A DNA stretch of 33,365 nucleotides from Streptomyces sp. PH10-H1 (lineage in GTDB: Bacteria > Actinomycetota > Actinomycetes > Streptomycetales > Streptomycetaceae): contig NZ_JASISZ010000081.1 of NCBI RefSeq assembly GCF_030063355.1, positions 1-33,365 on the forward strand, in the 5' to 3' direction. Position 1 is the stretch's first letter. Every line of letters starts with the position of its first letter. Positions 22,726 to 29,552 of the stretch are shown here, piece by piece. Below the pieces are notes generated by a model, which worked only from the letters and a program-made list of their open reading frames with translations, did not search any database and was not told the DNA's origin. A program made the position numbers and the translations under genes.

Positions 22726-23895
22726 CTATTGATCAGCCTCGCGAGCTTCCTCGGCAAAGATCACATCCATGGCGTCCGCCCCCTCAGTGATCACCGGCCG
22801 GAGTTGCTTGCGGTAGACGACCTCCGTCGTGGTGGAACTGCTGTGGCCTACGACACGCGCGATCTTCTCGACCGGGATGCCGTGGTCGGACATCAGGGAC
22901 ACGAAGCTGTGGCGCAGCTCCCGAGGCGTCCACTCCGATTCCAGCCCCGCAGCCTTCACGATCGACCGGAAAGCCCGGCGGACATTGGCGGCATCAAGCA
23001 CCTGGCCCGTGTTCGTCGCGAACACCAGATCGGCCGAGTCCCACAGCAAGCCGTAGGCAATCCGTTCGTCCTGCTGCGACCGACGATGTTCCGTCAAGAC
23101 CGCCGCTACCAGAGCGGGCAGTCTGAGCGTGCGCCGGGCCTTGCGGGTCTTGGTGTCCCCATGACGCCGCACCGACCGCCAGACCTCAACATGCGGCGGG
23201 GCCTGGCCGGTCGGAGAGAGCTGGACGTGATCCCAGATCAACGGCCGGGCTTCCTCGGTCCGCACCCCGACCAGCAAGGACAGCACCACGTAGGAGTTCA
23301 ACCGGGACCGTTGAGCCGCAACCAGCACCGCCCGCGCCTGTTCCAGGGTCAGCGCCTTGCTCGGCCGGCCAGTCTGCCCCTCGGGCACATCCACCAGCAG
23401 CGCGACATTCCGCCGGACCTTCTCTCGCCGCATGGCATGGTCGATCGACCGCCGCAGGATCGACAACACCACACGGAGCGAGGACGCGGCCAAGACTTCC
23501 GCGCGGTCGTCCAACCAGTCATCCACGTCGTCAGCGGTAAGCTCCCGCAACTTCGCGCGGCCCAGGAGCGGCACAACGTGCTTTTCCGCCAGGATGCGAT
23601 TCTTGGTAACGGTCGCCGGATCACGACCCTTCAAACCCCGCGCCAGCCAGCCGTTCACCGCATCGGCCACGGTGAAGTTCGCCGGGGTCCGGTCCCCAAC
23701 ATCCAGATCCTTCCGCAGCTCCCGGAGCTTCCCGCGCACCTCGGTCTTGGTCTTGCCGTAGACCTTCGGACGACGGCGCTTGCCGGACGGCGCATAGCCG
23801 AGCGAGACCGCCCCGACCCAGCGCTGTTTCGACTCATCCCAGTAGATCGAGTCCTCACCGTTGCCCGCCTTCGGACGGCGCGTCTCGCCTGTCAT
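22726..23895 (-). CDS. int: Tyrosine site-specific integrase
   Basis: 389 aa. Integrates and (with Xis) excises the element at tRNA-Val. An N-terminal Arm/AP2-like region (1-70), a core-binding SAM-like domain (about 73-160: FTVADAVNGWLARG) and a catalytic domain (180-370). Catalytic residues: Arg212 (GVRTEEARPL), Arg328 (RELRHSF), His351 (VVGHSSS) and nucleophile Tyr361 (VVYRK); Lys in KTRKARRTLRLP is the beta-hairpin lysine. The position usually His before LRH is Arg325, a variant I have seen in actinobacterial integrases. The ATG overlaps the xis stop as ATGA. Its 3' end points at attL, 76 bp from the tRNA, the usual AICE layout. Confidence 0.95.
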   Translation of the reverse strand: MTGETRRPKAGNGEDSIYWDESKQRWVGAVSLGYAPSGKRRRPKVYGKTKTEVRGKLRELRKDLDVGDRTPANFTVADAVNGWLARGLKGRDPATVTKNRILAEKHVVPLLGRAKLRELTADDVDDWLDDRAEVLAASSLRVVLSILRRSIDHAMRREKVRRNVALLVDVPEGQTGRPSKALTLEQARAVLVAAQRSRLNSYVVLSLLVGVRTEEARPLIWDHVQLSPTGQAPPHVEVWRSVRRHGDTKTRKARRTLRLPALVAAVLTEHRRSQQDERIAYGLLWDSADLVFATNTGQVLDAANVRRAFRSIVKAAGLESEWTPRELRHSFVSLMSDHGIPVEKIARVVGHSSSTTTEVVYRKQLRPVITEGADAMDVIFAEEAREADQ

Positions 23896-24170
23896 GCCAC
23901 CGCCCGCTTACCGGCGATACGCAGCCAGGGGCGCTCCGTGTCTTCAGCCAGCGCCTCACCCTTGAGCAGTTCGACATAGGCATCGACGTACTCAGTCGGG
24001 ACCAACCGCCGCCGTCCAATCTGTACCGTGCGCAGCCGCCCAAGACGGATCTCCTCATAGACCGTCGAACGCGCCACCCCGAGAATCCGCGCCACGACCT
24101 CAACCCGATGCAACCGCGCGGTGGTCCCGAGCGGTTCGGCGACCTGTTCAACACTGAGAAGGCGGTCCAT
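23892..24170 (-). CDS. xis: Excisionase (MerR-like HTH)
   Basis: 92 aa. Small DNA-binding protein with the winged-helix excisionase pattern VEVVARILGVARSTVYEEIRLGRLRTVQIGRRRLVPTEYVDAYV (in pieces: ARILGVARSTVYEEIRLG is the helix-turn-helix, LVPTEYVDAYVEL the wing/helix end). Directs Int towards excision. Start ATG 24170 is chosen because GGGGAG lies 8 bases upstream; GTG 24176 overlapping the rep stop (GTGA) is an alternative adding two residues. The stop overlaps the int start. Confidence 0.9.
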   Translation of the reverse strand: MDRLLSVEQVAEPLGTTARLHRVEVVARILGVARSTVYEEIRLGRLRTVQIGRRRLVPTEYVDAYVELLKGEALAEDTERPWLRIAGKRAVA

Positions 24171-24172
24171 GG

Positions 24173-25588
24173 TCACCACTCCCCGTCGGTGTCGATGTCC
24201 GCGCGTGCTTCGCGTGCGGTTTCGCGGTTAAGGGCAACGTCTCGGGCGATGCTCTGAGCAAGCCAGGATTCGCCGGGCGTGTGTCCCTGTCCCGCGTACT
24301 CCCAGTGCGCGACGACCAGCGTCGTTTCCTCCGAGTCGCCGGGGTCGGGCAGGCCGCGTTCCTGGCGTTCCTGACGGGCGCGGAAGTCCGCGCGGACCTG
24401 ACGGCGGGCGCCCATGGTCGAGGAGTAGCGGCGGGATTTGGTGGAGAAGTGGCCCCGAAAGCCGAGCATGTGGGACCAGTGCGCGAGCTTGCGTTCCGGG
24501 TAGTCCTCATCCAGTGACCAGCACGCCTCAATCAGGCGCCGGGTGTGAGCCGGGATGTCCGGCTGCTTGTCCAACTCCGACAGCTCCCCCACGCGACGAT
24601 CGACGGCACCGGTCGTCTCGGCTGCCTTGGTGGCGTACTTCGCGACGTAGGACGAGACAGCGTCGTCGTCCAGGTCGCCCCCTTCACCGGCACCGATCGG
24701 ACGGACATCCACCTGCCCACCCCACGCCATGACGCGTTGCGGGTGGGCGCCGGCCGGGGGCACCACGAGGGAGACCCGACGCACCGCGGCACGGATCGCC
24801 TCATCCAGCAGGCCCGCCGTCGCCCAGGCCGGAGCCTCCTGAGTAGAGCCCTCCGGGCCGTCGAGCCGCACGATGGCGTGGAAGTGCACGGCCCCGCGCT
24901 TTTGAAACTCAGCGACCTTCGCGAACGACAAGCGCACGTAGTCGCCCAGCTCCCGGTTCGACAACCCGGCACGCGAGGCGATCTCGCGGCGGAGGTAGAC
25001 CGTGAAGCGCTGCCAGAGCTGCCCGGCATGGTTGTTCCACAGCACGGCGCCCGCGTAGTCGTACCGCTCAACATCCAGCGGCGTACCCAGCACCGCAGCC
25101 GACTCCTCGTGCTCAGCCCCGCAGCGGCAGCGCCCTGTCTGAGGGCGGTTGTGGACCGGGCCGAAGCTCGGAGCCGTCAGCGTCAGGAACACACGCGGGT
25201 GCGCCCTTACCGTCGCGGGAACGCCCATCCGGTCATCGCCGACCAGCCCGGCGCGGATCAGGTGGTAGACATCGCCCGCGTACGTCCAAGCGCACGACGG
25301 GCACCGGGAGGCGCGGCGGTTACCGCAGGCGATCCGTAGGCGGCCCCCGGGCTCATCCTCGGTCGAGTACGCGTACAGGATCTCGCCCGTAGCCGCGCTC
25401 TTGGTCATCGTGCCGCCCCGCAGGTGGATCGGGTGTGCACAACCACCCGTGCGCTTCACCTGCTCCTGCCACCGCTCGAACCCGGGATCATTCGCGACCC
25501 GCAACAGGTCCGACAGGGTCAGGGGATCGGTACCCATGGCCGCAGCCATGTCCGAGAAGGACGCCGGAGCAACCAGAGGGGCGCTCAC
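24173..25588 (-). CDS. Rolling-circle replication initiator (RepSA-like, HUH)
   Basis: 471 aa. AICE/plasmid replication initiator that nicks the double-strand origin. Visible: an N-terminal zinc-ribbon-like part (CGNRRASRCPSC, Cys88-Cys99; CRC at 154-156), motif 1 VFLTLTAPSFG (133-143), the HUH metal motif His235-Phe-His237 (GAVHFHAIVRLDG) and the nucleophile motif SYVAKYATK with Tyr314 and Tyr318. Length and motif order match pSAM2-type RepSA. The GTG start at 25588 overlaps the stop of the zinc-finger gene (GTGA), and its own stop overlaps xis, so the four genes form one translational chain. Confidence 0.93.
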   Translation of the reverse strand: MSAPLVAPASFSDMAAAMGTDPLTLSDLLRVANDPGFERWQEQVKRTGGCAHPIHLRGGTMTKSAATGEILYAYSTEDEPGGRLRIACGNRRASRCPSCAWTYAGDVYHLIRAGLVGDDRMGVPATVRAHPRVFLTLTAPSFGPVHNRPQTGRCRCGAEHEESAAVLGTPLDVERYDYAGAVLWNNHAGQLWQRFTVYLRREIASRAGLSNRELGDYVRLSFAKVAEFQKRGAVHFHAIVRLDGPEGSTQEAPAWATAGLLDEAIRAAVRRVSLVVPPAGAHPQRVMAWGGQVDVRPIGAGEGGDLDDDAVSSYVAKYATKAAETTGAVDRRVGELSELDKQPDIPAHTRRLIEACWSLDEDYPERKLAHWSHMLGFRGHFSTKSRRYSSTMGARRQVRADFRARQERQERGLPDPGDSEETTLVVAHWEYAGQGHTPGESWLAQSIARDVALNRETAREARADIDTDGEW

Positions 25589-25980
25589 GCGGCCACCGCC
25601 AGCGCCTTCTCAGCAGTGGTTATAACGGCGGCGATCTGTGCCCGTAAGGAACCGAGAGCGCGGGTGTACATCTCCTGCGCCTGGGCGCTCATGCCACCAC
25701 TCACGGACAGGTGGAGAGGGGTGGACTCGATGAGGCCACTACCGCAGCAGTCCGGGCAGAGGATCGAGAGTCCGGTGCTGTCGAAGCCGGTCCCCGCGCA
25801 GTCCTCGCACGCGCACCACGGACGGGACGTCAGGTCTTGCAGGCACTCCACCGGCTCGACGCAACGGGTATCCCAGCAGCACGGGCACCCACGACGACCC
25901 GAACGAACCAGCACGATCCGATCCGGACGAACCGCGACTTCACCATCGACGACATGCGAAGCAAGAAACGTTGCAGGCAT
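25585..25980 (-). CDS. DnaJ-type zinc-finger protein of the AICE rep operon
   Basis: 131 aa, first gene of the rep-xis-int operon. It contains a CPCCWDTRC cluster near residue 32 and two CxxCxGxG motifs, CEDCAGTG and CPDCCGSG, separated by 8 residues, the pattern of the DnaJ cysteine-rich domain. There is no J domain, so it is not a co-chaperone as such; binding to Rep, DNA or another protein is a guess. The C-terminus is a helix (SAQAQEMYTRALGSLRAQI). Small zinc proteins of this type recur upstream of rep in Streptomyces elements as far as I recall. ATG 25980 lacks a clear ribosome site. Confidence 0.8.
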   Translation of the reverse strand: MPATFLASHVVDGEVAVRPDRIVLVRSGRRGCPCCWDTRCVEPVECLQDLTSRPWCACEDCAGTGFDSTGLSILCPDCCGSGLIESTPLHLSVSGGMSAQAQEMYTRALGSLRAQIAAVITTAEKALAVAA

Positions 25981-26077
25981 GATGGAAACGCCCCTTCGAG
26001 GGTCTGGGGAGCGGCTGACTGCTTGGCGGTAGGTGGCCGCTCCCTGGTTGCAAACGGATCTAGATGACCCGCTTGCG

Positions 26078-26158
26078 CAACTTGTTGGTACAAGCTTGAT
26101 GTTGCACTGTCGCGCGCGTCACGTCAAGAGATTCGCGGCCACATGTTCCAACAAGTTG
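26078..26158. promoter_or_regulatory. Paired candidate GntR operators between the rep operon and gntR
   Basis: CAACTTGTTG at 26078-26087 and its reverse complement CAACAAGTTG at 26149-26158 lie in the 201-bp divergent region. The first also forms ACTTGT-4-ACAAGC. A GntR protein encoded 24 bp further on is the natural candidate ligand, by analogy with KorSA of pSAM2. Confidence 0.5.
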
Positions 26159-26181
26159 ACTGTGTGCGTCATGATGGGTTC

Positions 26182-26955
26182 ATGGACAAGCAGCCGAAGT
26201 ACCGACAAGTGGCCGACGCCTTGCGTCGAGAGATCGACAGCGGCGTCTACGAGTCCGGCACACGGCTGCCCTCAGAGAGCGATCTGTCAGCGCGCTTTGC
26301 CGCCTCTAGGAATACCGTCCGGTCAGGACTGAGCCTGCTTGTCGGCGAGGGTCTGATCTCGTCCAGCCAGGGACTTGGGTACGAGGTGCGGAGGCACGAG
26401 GTATTCGAATTGAACGCGTCGCGATTCGAAGATCTCAGCTTTCCTCAGAGCGGCGACGCGTACTCCACGGACGTAACGAACGCAGGCCGGCGCCCGCATC
26501 AGACCTTCCGGGTCGAGATGACGACTACGCCCGAGTACATCGCGAATCGGTTGAAGGTCGCCGCTGGTTCGCGAGCGGTACTGCGCTTCTGTCATCGATT
26601 CGTCGATGATGTGCCCTGGTCAACCCAGGCGACGCACTACCCCGAGTGGCTTGTCGAGAAGGGGCCCAGGCTGACCGAGCCCGGCGACATCGCCGAGGGA
26701 ACGACGCGCTACCTCGCGGGCCTCGGCATTGAGCAGATCGGATACGCCGACGAGATCGCAGCTCGGATGCCAACGCCCGAAGAGGCACGGCTTCTCGAGA
26801 TGGGTCCAGGCGTACCGGTGCTGATCTGGACGCGCACGGGCTACTCCCAGGAAGCTCCCGTCCGATGCACGATCACCACGTTCCGGGGCGACTTGAACCG
26901 GATGAACTACGAGATCGGCGACCTGTCCGCCCGAAGCGAGAATGAAGCCCAGTGA
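26182..26955 (+). CDS. GntR-family regulator with UTRA domain (KorSA-like)
   Basis: 257 aa. N-terminal winged helix (KYRQVADALRREIDSG, then GTRLPSESDLSARFAASRNTVRSGLSLL, about 5-70) and C-terminal UTRA-type ligand domain (about 95-245, ending PVLIWTRTGYSQEAPVRCTITTFRGD). In pSAM2 the GntR protein KorSA silences transfer and replication genes; this protein sits divergently from the rep operon, so it probably represses it. Start ATG 26182 (MDKQPKYRQ) is placed directly before the wHTH; an ATG at 26143 is in frame, but it would translate through one of the operators. Its stop overlaps the GNAT start (GTGA). Confidence 0.92.
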   Translation: MDKQPKYRQVADALRREIDSGVYESGTRLPSESDLSARFAASRNTVRSGLSLLVGEGLISSSQGLGYEVRRHEVFELNASRFEDLSFPQSGDAYSTDVTNAGRRPHQTFRVEMTTTPEYIANRLKVAAGSRAVLRFCHRFVDDVPWSTQATHYPEWLVEKGPRLTEPGDIAEGTTRYLAGLGIEQIGYADEIAARMPTPEEARLLEMGPGVPVLIWTRTGYSQEAPVRCTITTFRGDLNRMNYEIGDLSARSENEAQ

Positions 26956-27515
26956 GAATCACGGCTGCCTTGCCGGAAGACCTCCCCCAGCTCCTGACGT
27001 TCCGCGAGGAGGCCGCATCTTGGCTCAGCAGGCTGGGAAGTGATCAGTGGAGCCGCCCCTATCCCGCAGATCGACTGCTGACCACTATCGAGGCTGGGAC
27101 CGTGTTCATGGTCCGCGATGGCGCAACGACCGCAGCGACGATCACCCTGACCCCAGACGCCGAAGAAGGACTGTGGTCCGCAGACGAGCTACTCGAACCC
27201 TCGATGTTCGTCAACAAGCTCACTGTGTCCCGCATGTACGCCGGTAGGGACATCGGTGCCAAGCTCCTCGACTGGGCCGGGGACCGGACCTATCACGCAT
27301 CAGCCAAATGGCTCCGCCTTGACGCGTGGACGACCAACGATGCCCTACAGCGCTACTACCTTCGGCAAGGATTCGAGCACGTCCGGACCGTCAGCGAGGG
27401 CAGCGCCGTGAACGGCGGACCACGGGTTTCCGGCTGGCTTGCTCAACGTCCAGCCCGGCCAGCGGATCACGGCTTCGTGGACGAGACCACCGGCCCAGCG
27501 ACGAGCGAAACGTAG
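26952..27515 (+). CDS. GNAT-family acetyltransferase, AICE cargo
   Basis: 187 aa. GNAT fold: start MRITAALPEDLPQLLTFREEA, then VNKLTVSRMYAGRDIGAKLLDWA (acetyl-CoA loop RxxAGRDIG) and LRLDAWTTNDALQRYYLRQGFEHV, the typical motif B end. Substrate unknown; it could modify a small molecule or a protein. The GTG start overlaps the gntR stop, so the two are coupled. Lower GC than the chromosome suggests it travelled with the element. The last 25 residues are not part of the fold. Confidence 0.88.
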   Translation: MRITAALPEDLPQLLTFREEAASWLSRLGSDQWSRPYPADRLLTTIEAGTVFMVRDGATTAATITLTPDAEEGLWSADELLEPSMFVNKLTVSRMYAGRDIGAKLLDWAGDRTYHASAKWLRLDAWTTNDALQRYYLRQGFEHVRTVSEGSAVNGGPRVSGWLAQRPARPADHGFVDETTGPATSET

Positions 27516-27879
27516 GCGTGTTACAGATATCTCTACCTCATCAAGGCGACTCGCTGCGCTCGCCGCTGGCCCGTAGCTCCCGGGCCTCTCAGGGTCTGTA
27601 AAGCAGTCTTCTCTCAGGGATCGAAAGGGCCGCGCACAGCGCGGCGGCGCCGGCCGTCGCCCGGCGCGGCCTCGCCTCCATGTCTGCGCCACCGGCGGAC
27701 CGCGCCGGTCGCCGTCCGCGCCCACAAGTGGGGGGAGCACAGGTCCGGGGGCTGGGGCGGGGCGGTTGCACGTGGTGCCGACCGGGCGGGCACAGACAGC
27801 CTCCGGCGGGGGCGCTCCGACTCTGGGATGGTGGCAACCCGGACGGCGACCTCAGGCCGTATCTGGCCGAGGTAGGGAG

Positions 27880-28029
27880 GCTGCCATCCCGTCCACCGTC
27901 GTCCCAGGCAGAGCCGAGCAGCCGCGGCCCAGGGCGTCAAGGTCGTTCGTACAGTGGCGCGCTCCACCTTGACGCCCTGAACCACGCCCGCTCCACAGAG
28001 TGTGGGACGACGGCGGACGGGATGGCAGC
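27880..28029. repeat. Nested inverted repeats, candidate origin or transfer site
   Basis: Outer arms of 27 bp (27880-27906 and 28003-28029) match with one mismatch and begin/end with GCTGCCATCCCGTCC. Inside them, CAGGGCGTCAAGGT (27930-27943) and its exact complement (27966-27979) form a second hairpin with a 22-base loop. A single strand of this DNA would fold into a large two-tier structure. Confidence 0.85.
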
Positions 28030-28083
28030 AGGGAGGAGTGTGGTTCCTGCGGAGCTGTTCGCGCAGCCGGGGGGAGCCAGCGA

Positions 28084-28103
28084 GGGAGCCAAACAAGGAG
28101 CCA
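28084..28103. repeat. Candidate integrase arm-type sites, right end
   Basis: GGGAGCCAAACAAGGAGCCA, 18 of 20 bases identical to 22701-22720; a third GGAGCCA lies about 12 bp to the left. Same orientation as the left-end copy. Confidence 0.55.
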
Positions 28104-28157
28104 CCCGGGGCGAACGGCCACGGTCGGCAGCGGACAGATACGGACGCCGGATGCGGA

Positions 28158-28188
28158 TTGGCCCAGGTGGCAGGGTCCCTGCTAATGT
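28158..28188 (+). promoter_or_regulatory. Promoter-like sequence before the attR tRNA
   Basis: TTGGCC (28158-28163) and TAATGT (28183-28188), 19-bp spacing, about 13 bp before the tRNA. The TAATGTT lies at the same distance as the -10-like element of tRNA-Val copy 2 at 15856-15927. Confidence 0.45.
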
Positions 28189-28200
28189 TCCATCTGTGCC

Positions 28201-28271
28201 CGCGCGATTAGCTCAGCGGGAGAGCGCTTCCCTGACACGGAAGAGGTCACTGGTTCAATCCCAGTATCGCG
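28201..28271 (+). repeat. attR: 71-bp direct repeat
   Basis: Exact copy of 22578-22648. Differences start at the acceptor 3' base (T at 28272 against C at 22649). Confidence 0.9.
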
Positions 28272-28273
28272 TA
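28202..28273 (+). tRNA. tRNA-Val(GAC) at attR, second full copy
   Basis: Same cloverleaf as the attL copy with anticodon GAC. The only change is the last acceptor base, so pair 1-72 is G-U instead of G-C; discriminator A, and no CCA encoded (ACAC follows). It looks functional: its own promoter-like sequence upstream and a strong terminator downstream. The 3' base and flank are probably the original chromosomal ones. Confidence 0.85.
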
Positions 28274-28279
28274 CACGAT

Positions 28280-28315
28280 GACTGAGGGCCGGAGCAATCG
28301 CTCCGGCCCTCAGTC
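28280..28315. terminator. Terminator after attR tRNA-Val
   Basis: GACTGAGGGCCGGAGC (28280-28295), loop AATC, exact complement to 28315, then GTTTC. Confidence 0.85.
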
Positions 28316-28475
28316 GTTTCAGGACGAGAAGAGCATGCGGCCGAAGCTGCGGTGCTTCTGGTGGTGGCCGTGGCGGCCGCCGTGCTGCGGGGCGCCCCAG
28401 ACGGGACCGGGCCTGCTGGGGGTACGCCTGCGGAGCCGGGTACGCCGAGGCGGACCGCTCGCGGGTCGTGACGTG

Positions 28476-28515
28476 CGCAATGCCCGGGTACCACCGCTGG
28501 CACCCGGGCATTGCG
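28476..28515 (-). terminator. 14-bp hairpin downstream of the 67-aa membrane protein gene
   Basis: CGCAATGCCCGGGT (28476-28489) and its exact complement (28502-28515) with a 12-base loop, about 83 bp past the stop at 28599. Confidence 0.7.
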
Positions 28516-28598
28516 GCCGTCCGTCGCACCCCCGTCCCCACGGGGTTTCGTACCGGTGACGCGGCCCGGACCGCTCTTCCGGGCCTGGGGCGATGTGC

Positions 28599-28802
28599 TC
28601 AGTGCCCCATCAGGCCGGCTACGGACGACGCTTGTGTGGCCACCGCGTCGAATCCTCCGAAGAGCATGGCGAGGAGCACCGCGAGTGGCAGCACCATGGC
28701 CGCTGCGACCAGCGGATGGCGCGTGCCGGACGGGCGGGTACCGAAGGCGGCGATCCTGCTGCCGCGCATGGGGCGCACCGTACGACTCACTGTGTTCGCC
28801 AT
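28599..28802 (-). CDS. 67-aa single-pass membrane protein
   Basis: Short protein, N-terminus basic (MANTVSRTVRPMRGSRIAAF), then one hydrophobic helix at about 31-50 (LVAAAMVLPLAVLLAMLFGG) and a short tail. The ATG at 28802 has an excellent ribosome site, AGGAG with a 7-base spacer, which is the main reason to accept it. A hairpin follows. No family is recognised; type II topology with a cytoplasmic N-terminus is likely from the positive charges. Confidence 0.75.
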   Translation of the reverse strand: MANTVSRTVRPMRGSRIAAFGTRPSGTRHPLVAAAMVLPLAVLLAMLFGGFDAVATQASSVAGLMGH

Positions 28803-28850
28803 GGCCCTCTCCTGAGGTGTCGGTCGTTCACGCTGGTGGCACGTCTGGTT

Positions 28851-28879
28851 GTCGGTCTGGCAATTGGTCGGTCTGGCAA
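28851..28879. repeat. 13-bp direct repeat upstream of the 67-aa gene
   Basis: GTCGGTCTGGCAA at 28851-28863 and 28867-28879 (16-bp period), 50-80 bp before the ATG on the minus strand. The rest of the 318-bp gap 28803-29120 shows nothing else I can name. Confidence 0.6.
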
Positions 28880-29120
28880 GCGGCGGGCGTTGACCTCGGG
28901 GGACGAGTGCTGCGCCCGCCGCTTGACTTCAACATTAGGCGCGCGGAAGTGCCTGGTCGTCATGCCGTCGTACCGCTTTCCGGGCCTCCGGGAGGATGAC
29001 GCGGGCCCCCGTCGGGTACTCCCCTGGGTGGAGGAGGCGCCCCTCATACCAGGGTGATCCCTGAGGGACTACCCCCAGAGACGGTGTCCCGGACGGCATC
29101 CCGCCGGACCCCGGGATGCG

Positions 29121-29351
29121 CTATGCCTCGGTGTCGTCCCTCGGGATGGGCTGCTCCACCAGGGCGAGCACCCTGGTGGACATGAAACGGGCGGTGCGCA
29201 CGACGGTGCCGTTGCGGGTGACTTCACTCACTTCCACCACGCCGCGGCGCACTGCCGTCTCGACGCGGCGGCCGGCCCTGGTGGCCACTACTTCATAGGT
29301 ACGGGTCGTGTCCCCGGCATCCACGACTATCTCCACGCGATCACCTTTCAC
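29121..29351 (-). CDS. Conserved-looking 76-aa protein, unknown
   Basis: GTG start at 29351 (VKGDRVEIVVDAGDTTRTYE), with GGGGGAA upstream. An all-beta-looking small protein with alternating Val/Arg/Thr strands (TYEVVATRAGRRVETAV, RGVVEVSEVTRNGTVVRTARF), no membrane segment and no metal motif. Divergent from the Ser/Thr kinase with a 201-bp shared upstream region. No family recognised; the frame stays open upstream to 30752 only as an antisense shadow of the kinase. Confidence 0.75.
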   Translation of the reverse strand: MKGDRVEIVVDAGDTTRTYEVVATRAGRRVETAVRRGVVEVSEVTRNGTVVRTARFMSTRVLALVEQPIPRDDTEA

Positions 29352-29552
29352 GGCGTCATTCCCCCTTGGCAGACGGACCGTTGATGATGCGGGAACGGCG
29401 CTTCCGCCCCTTCGGAGCGGGCCGTCCCCACCTCTTAAGGATCCCACCCGGCACTGACAATCCCCCGTCCTGCGCATGCGCGGCCTATCGGCGCACCGGG
29501 AGTTCAGTCCGTAAGCTGTGGACGTCCAACTGGCCAGGCAGCGGGGAAGAAC

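Larger units (their letters stand above)
27516..28201. other. Non-coding right end of the element
   Basis: 686 bp with several open frames on both strands, none with recognisable domains and all mutually overlapping. It holds the nested inverted repeats at 27880-28029, three GGAGCCA units at about 28071-28103 and a promoter-like sequence before the attR tRNA. This is where a transfer region would be expected in a full AICE. Confidence 0.7.
22578..28271. mobile_element. Small AICE-like integrated element in tRNA-Val(GAC), no transfer gene
   Basis: Bounded by 71-bp direct repeats; repeat-to-repeat distance is 5,623 bp. Gene order from the tRNA inward: int, xis, rep, zinc-finger gene (all minus, chained by stop/start overlaps), then divergent gntR and GNAT gene. 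Integrase, excisionase and a rolling-circle Rep in one operon beside a tRNA gene define the AICE class (pSAM2 type). What is missing is the FtsK-like Tra translocase, Spd spreading genes and Pra activator; the last 686 bp before attR hold no recognisable gene. It is therefore either a deleted AICE or an element that moves with help from another one. The gntR and GNAT part has visibly lower GC than the flanks. Confidence 0.88.

Noticed and set aside
22726..23895. Arg325 in the place of the usual His in the integrase HxLRH box, considered as a sign of inactivation
   Set aside because: The other catalytic residues are intact and, as I recall, Arg is common at this position in related actinobacterial integrases.
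27614..28285. Open frames of 160 and 201 codons on the two strands at the right end of the element, considered as a degraded tra gene
   Set aside because: No FtsK Walker motifs or other domains on either strand, and they run through inverted repeats and the tRNA.
28319..28475. Minus-strand reading frame ending in QKHRSFGRMLFSS, with a possible upstream part in another frame (SAYPAPQAYPQQ)
   Set aside because: It looks protein-like at the end but has no start codon in frame, needs a frameshift, and lies between two terminator hairpins. Too little support for a gene or a pseudogene call.
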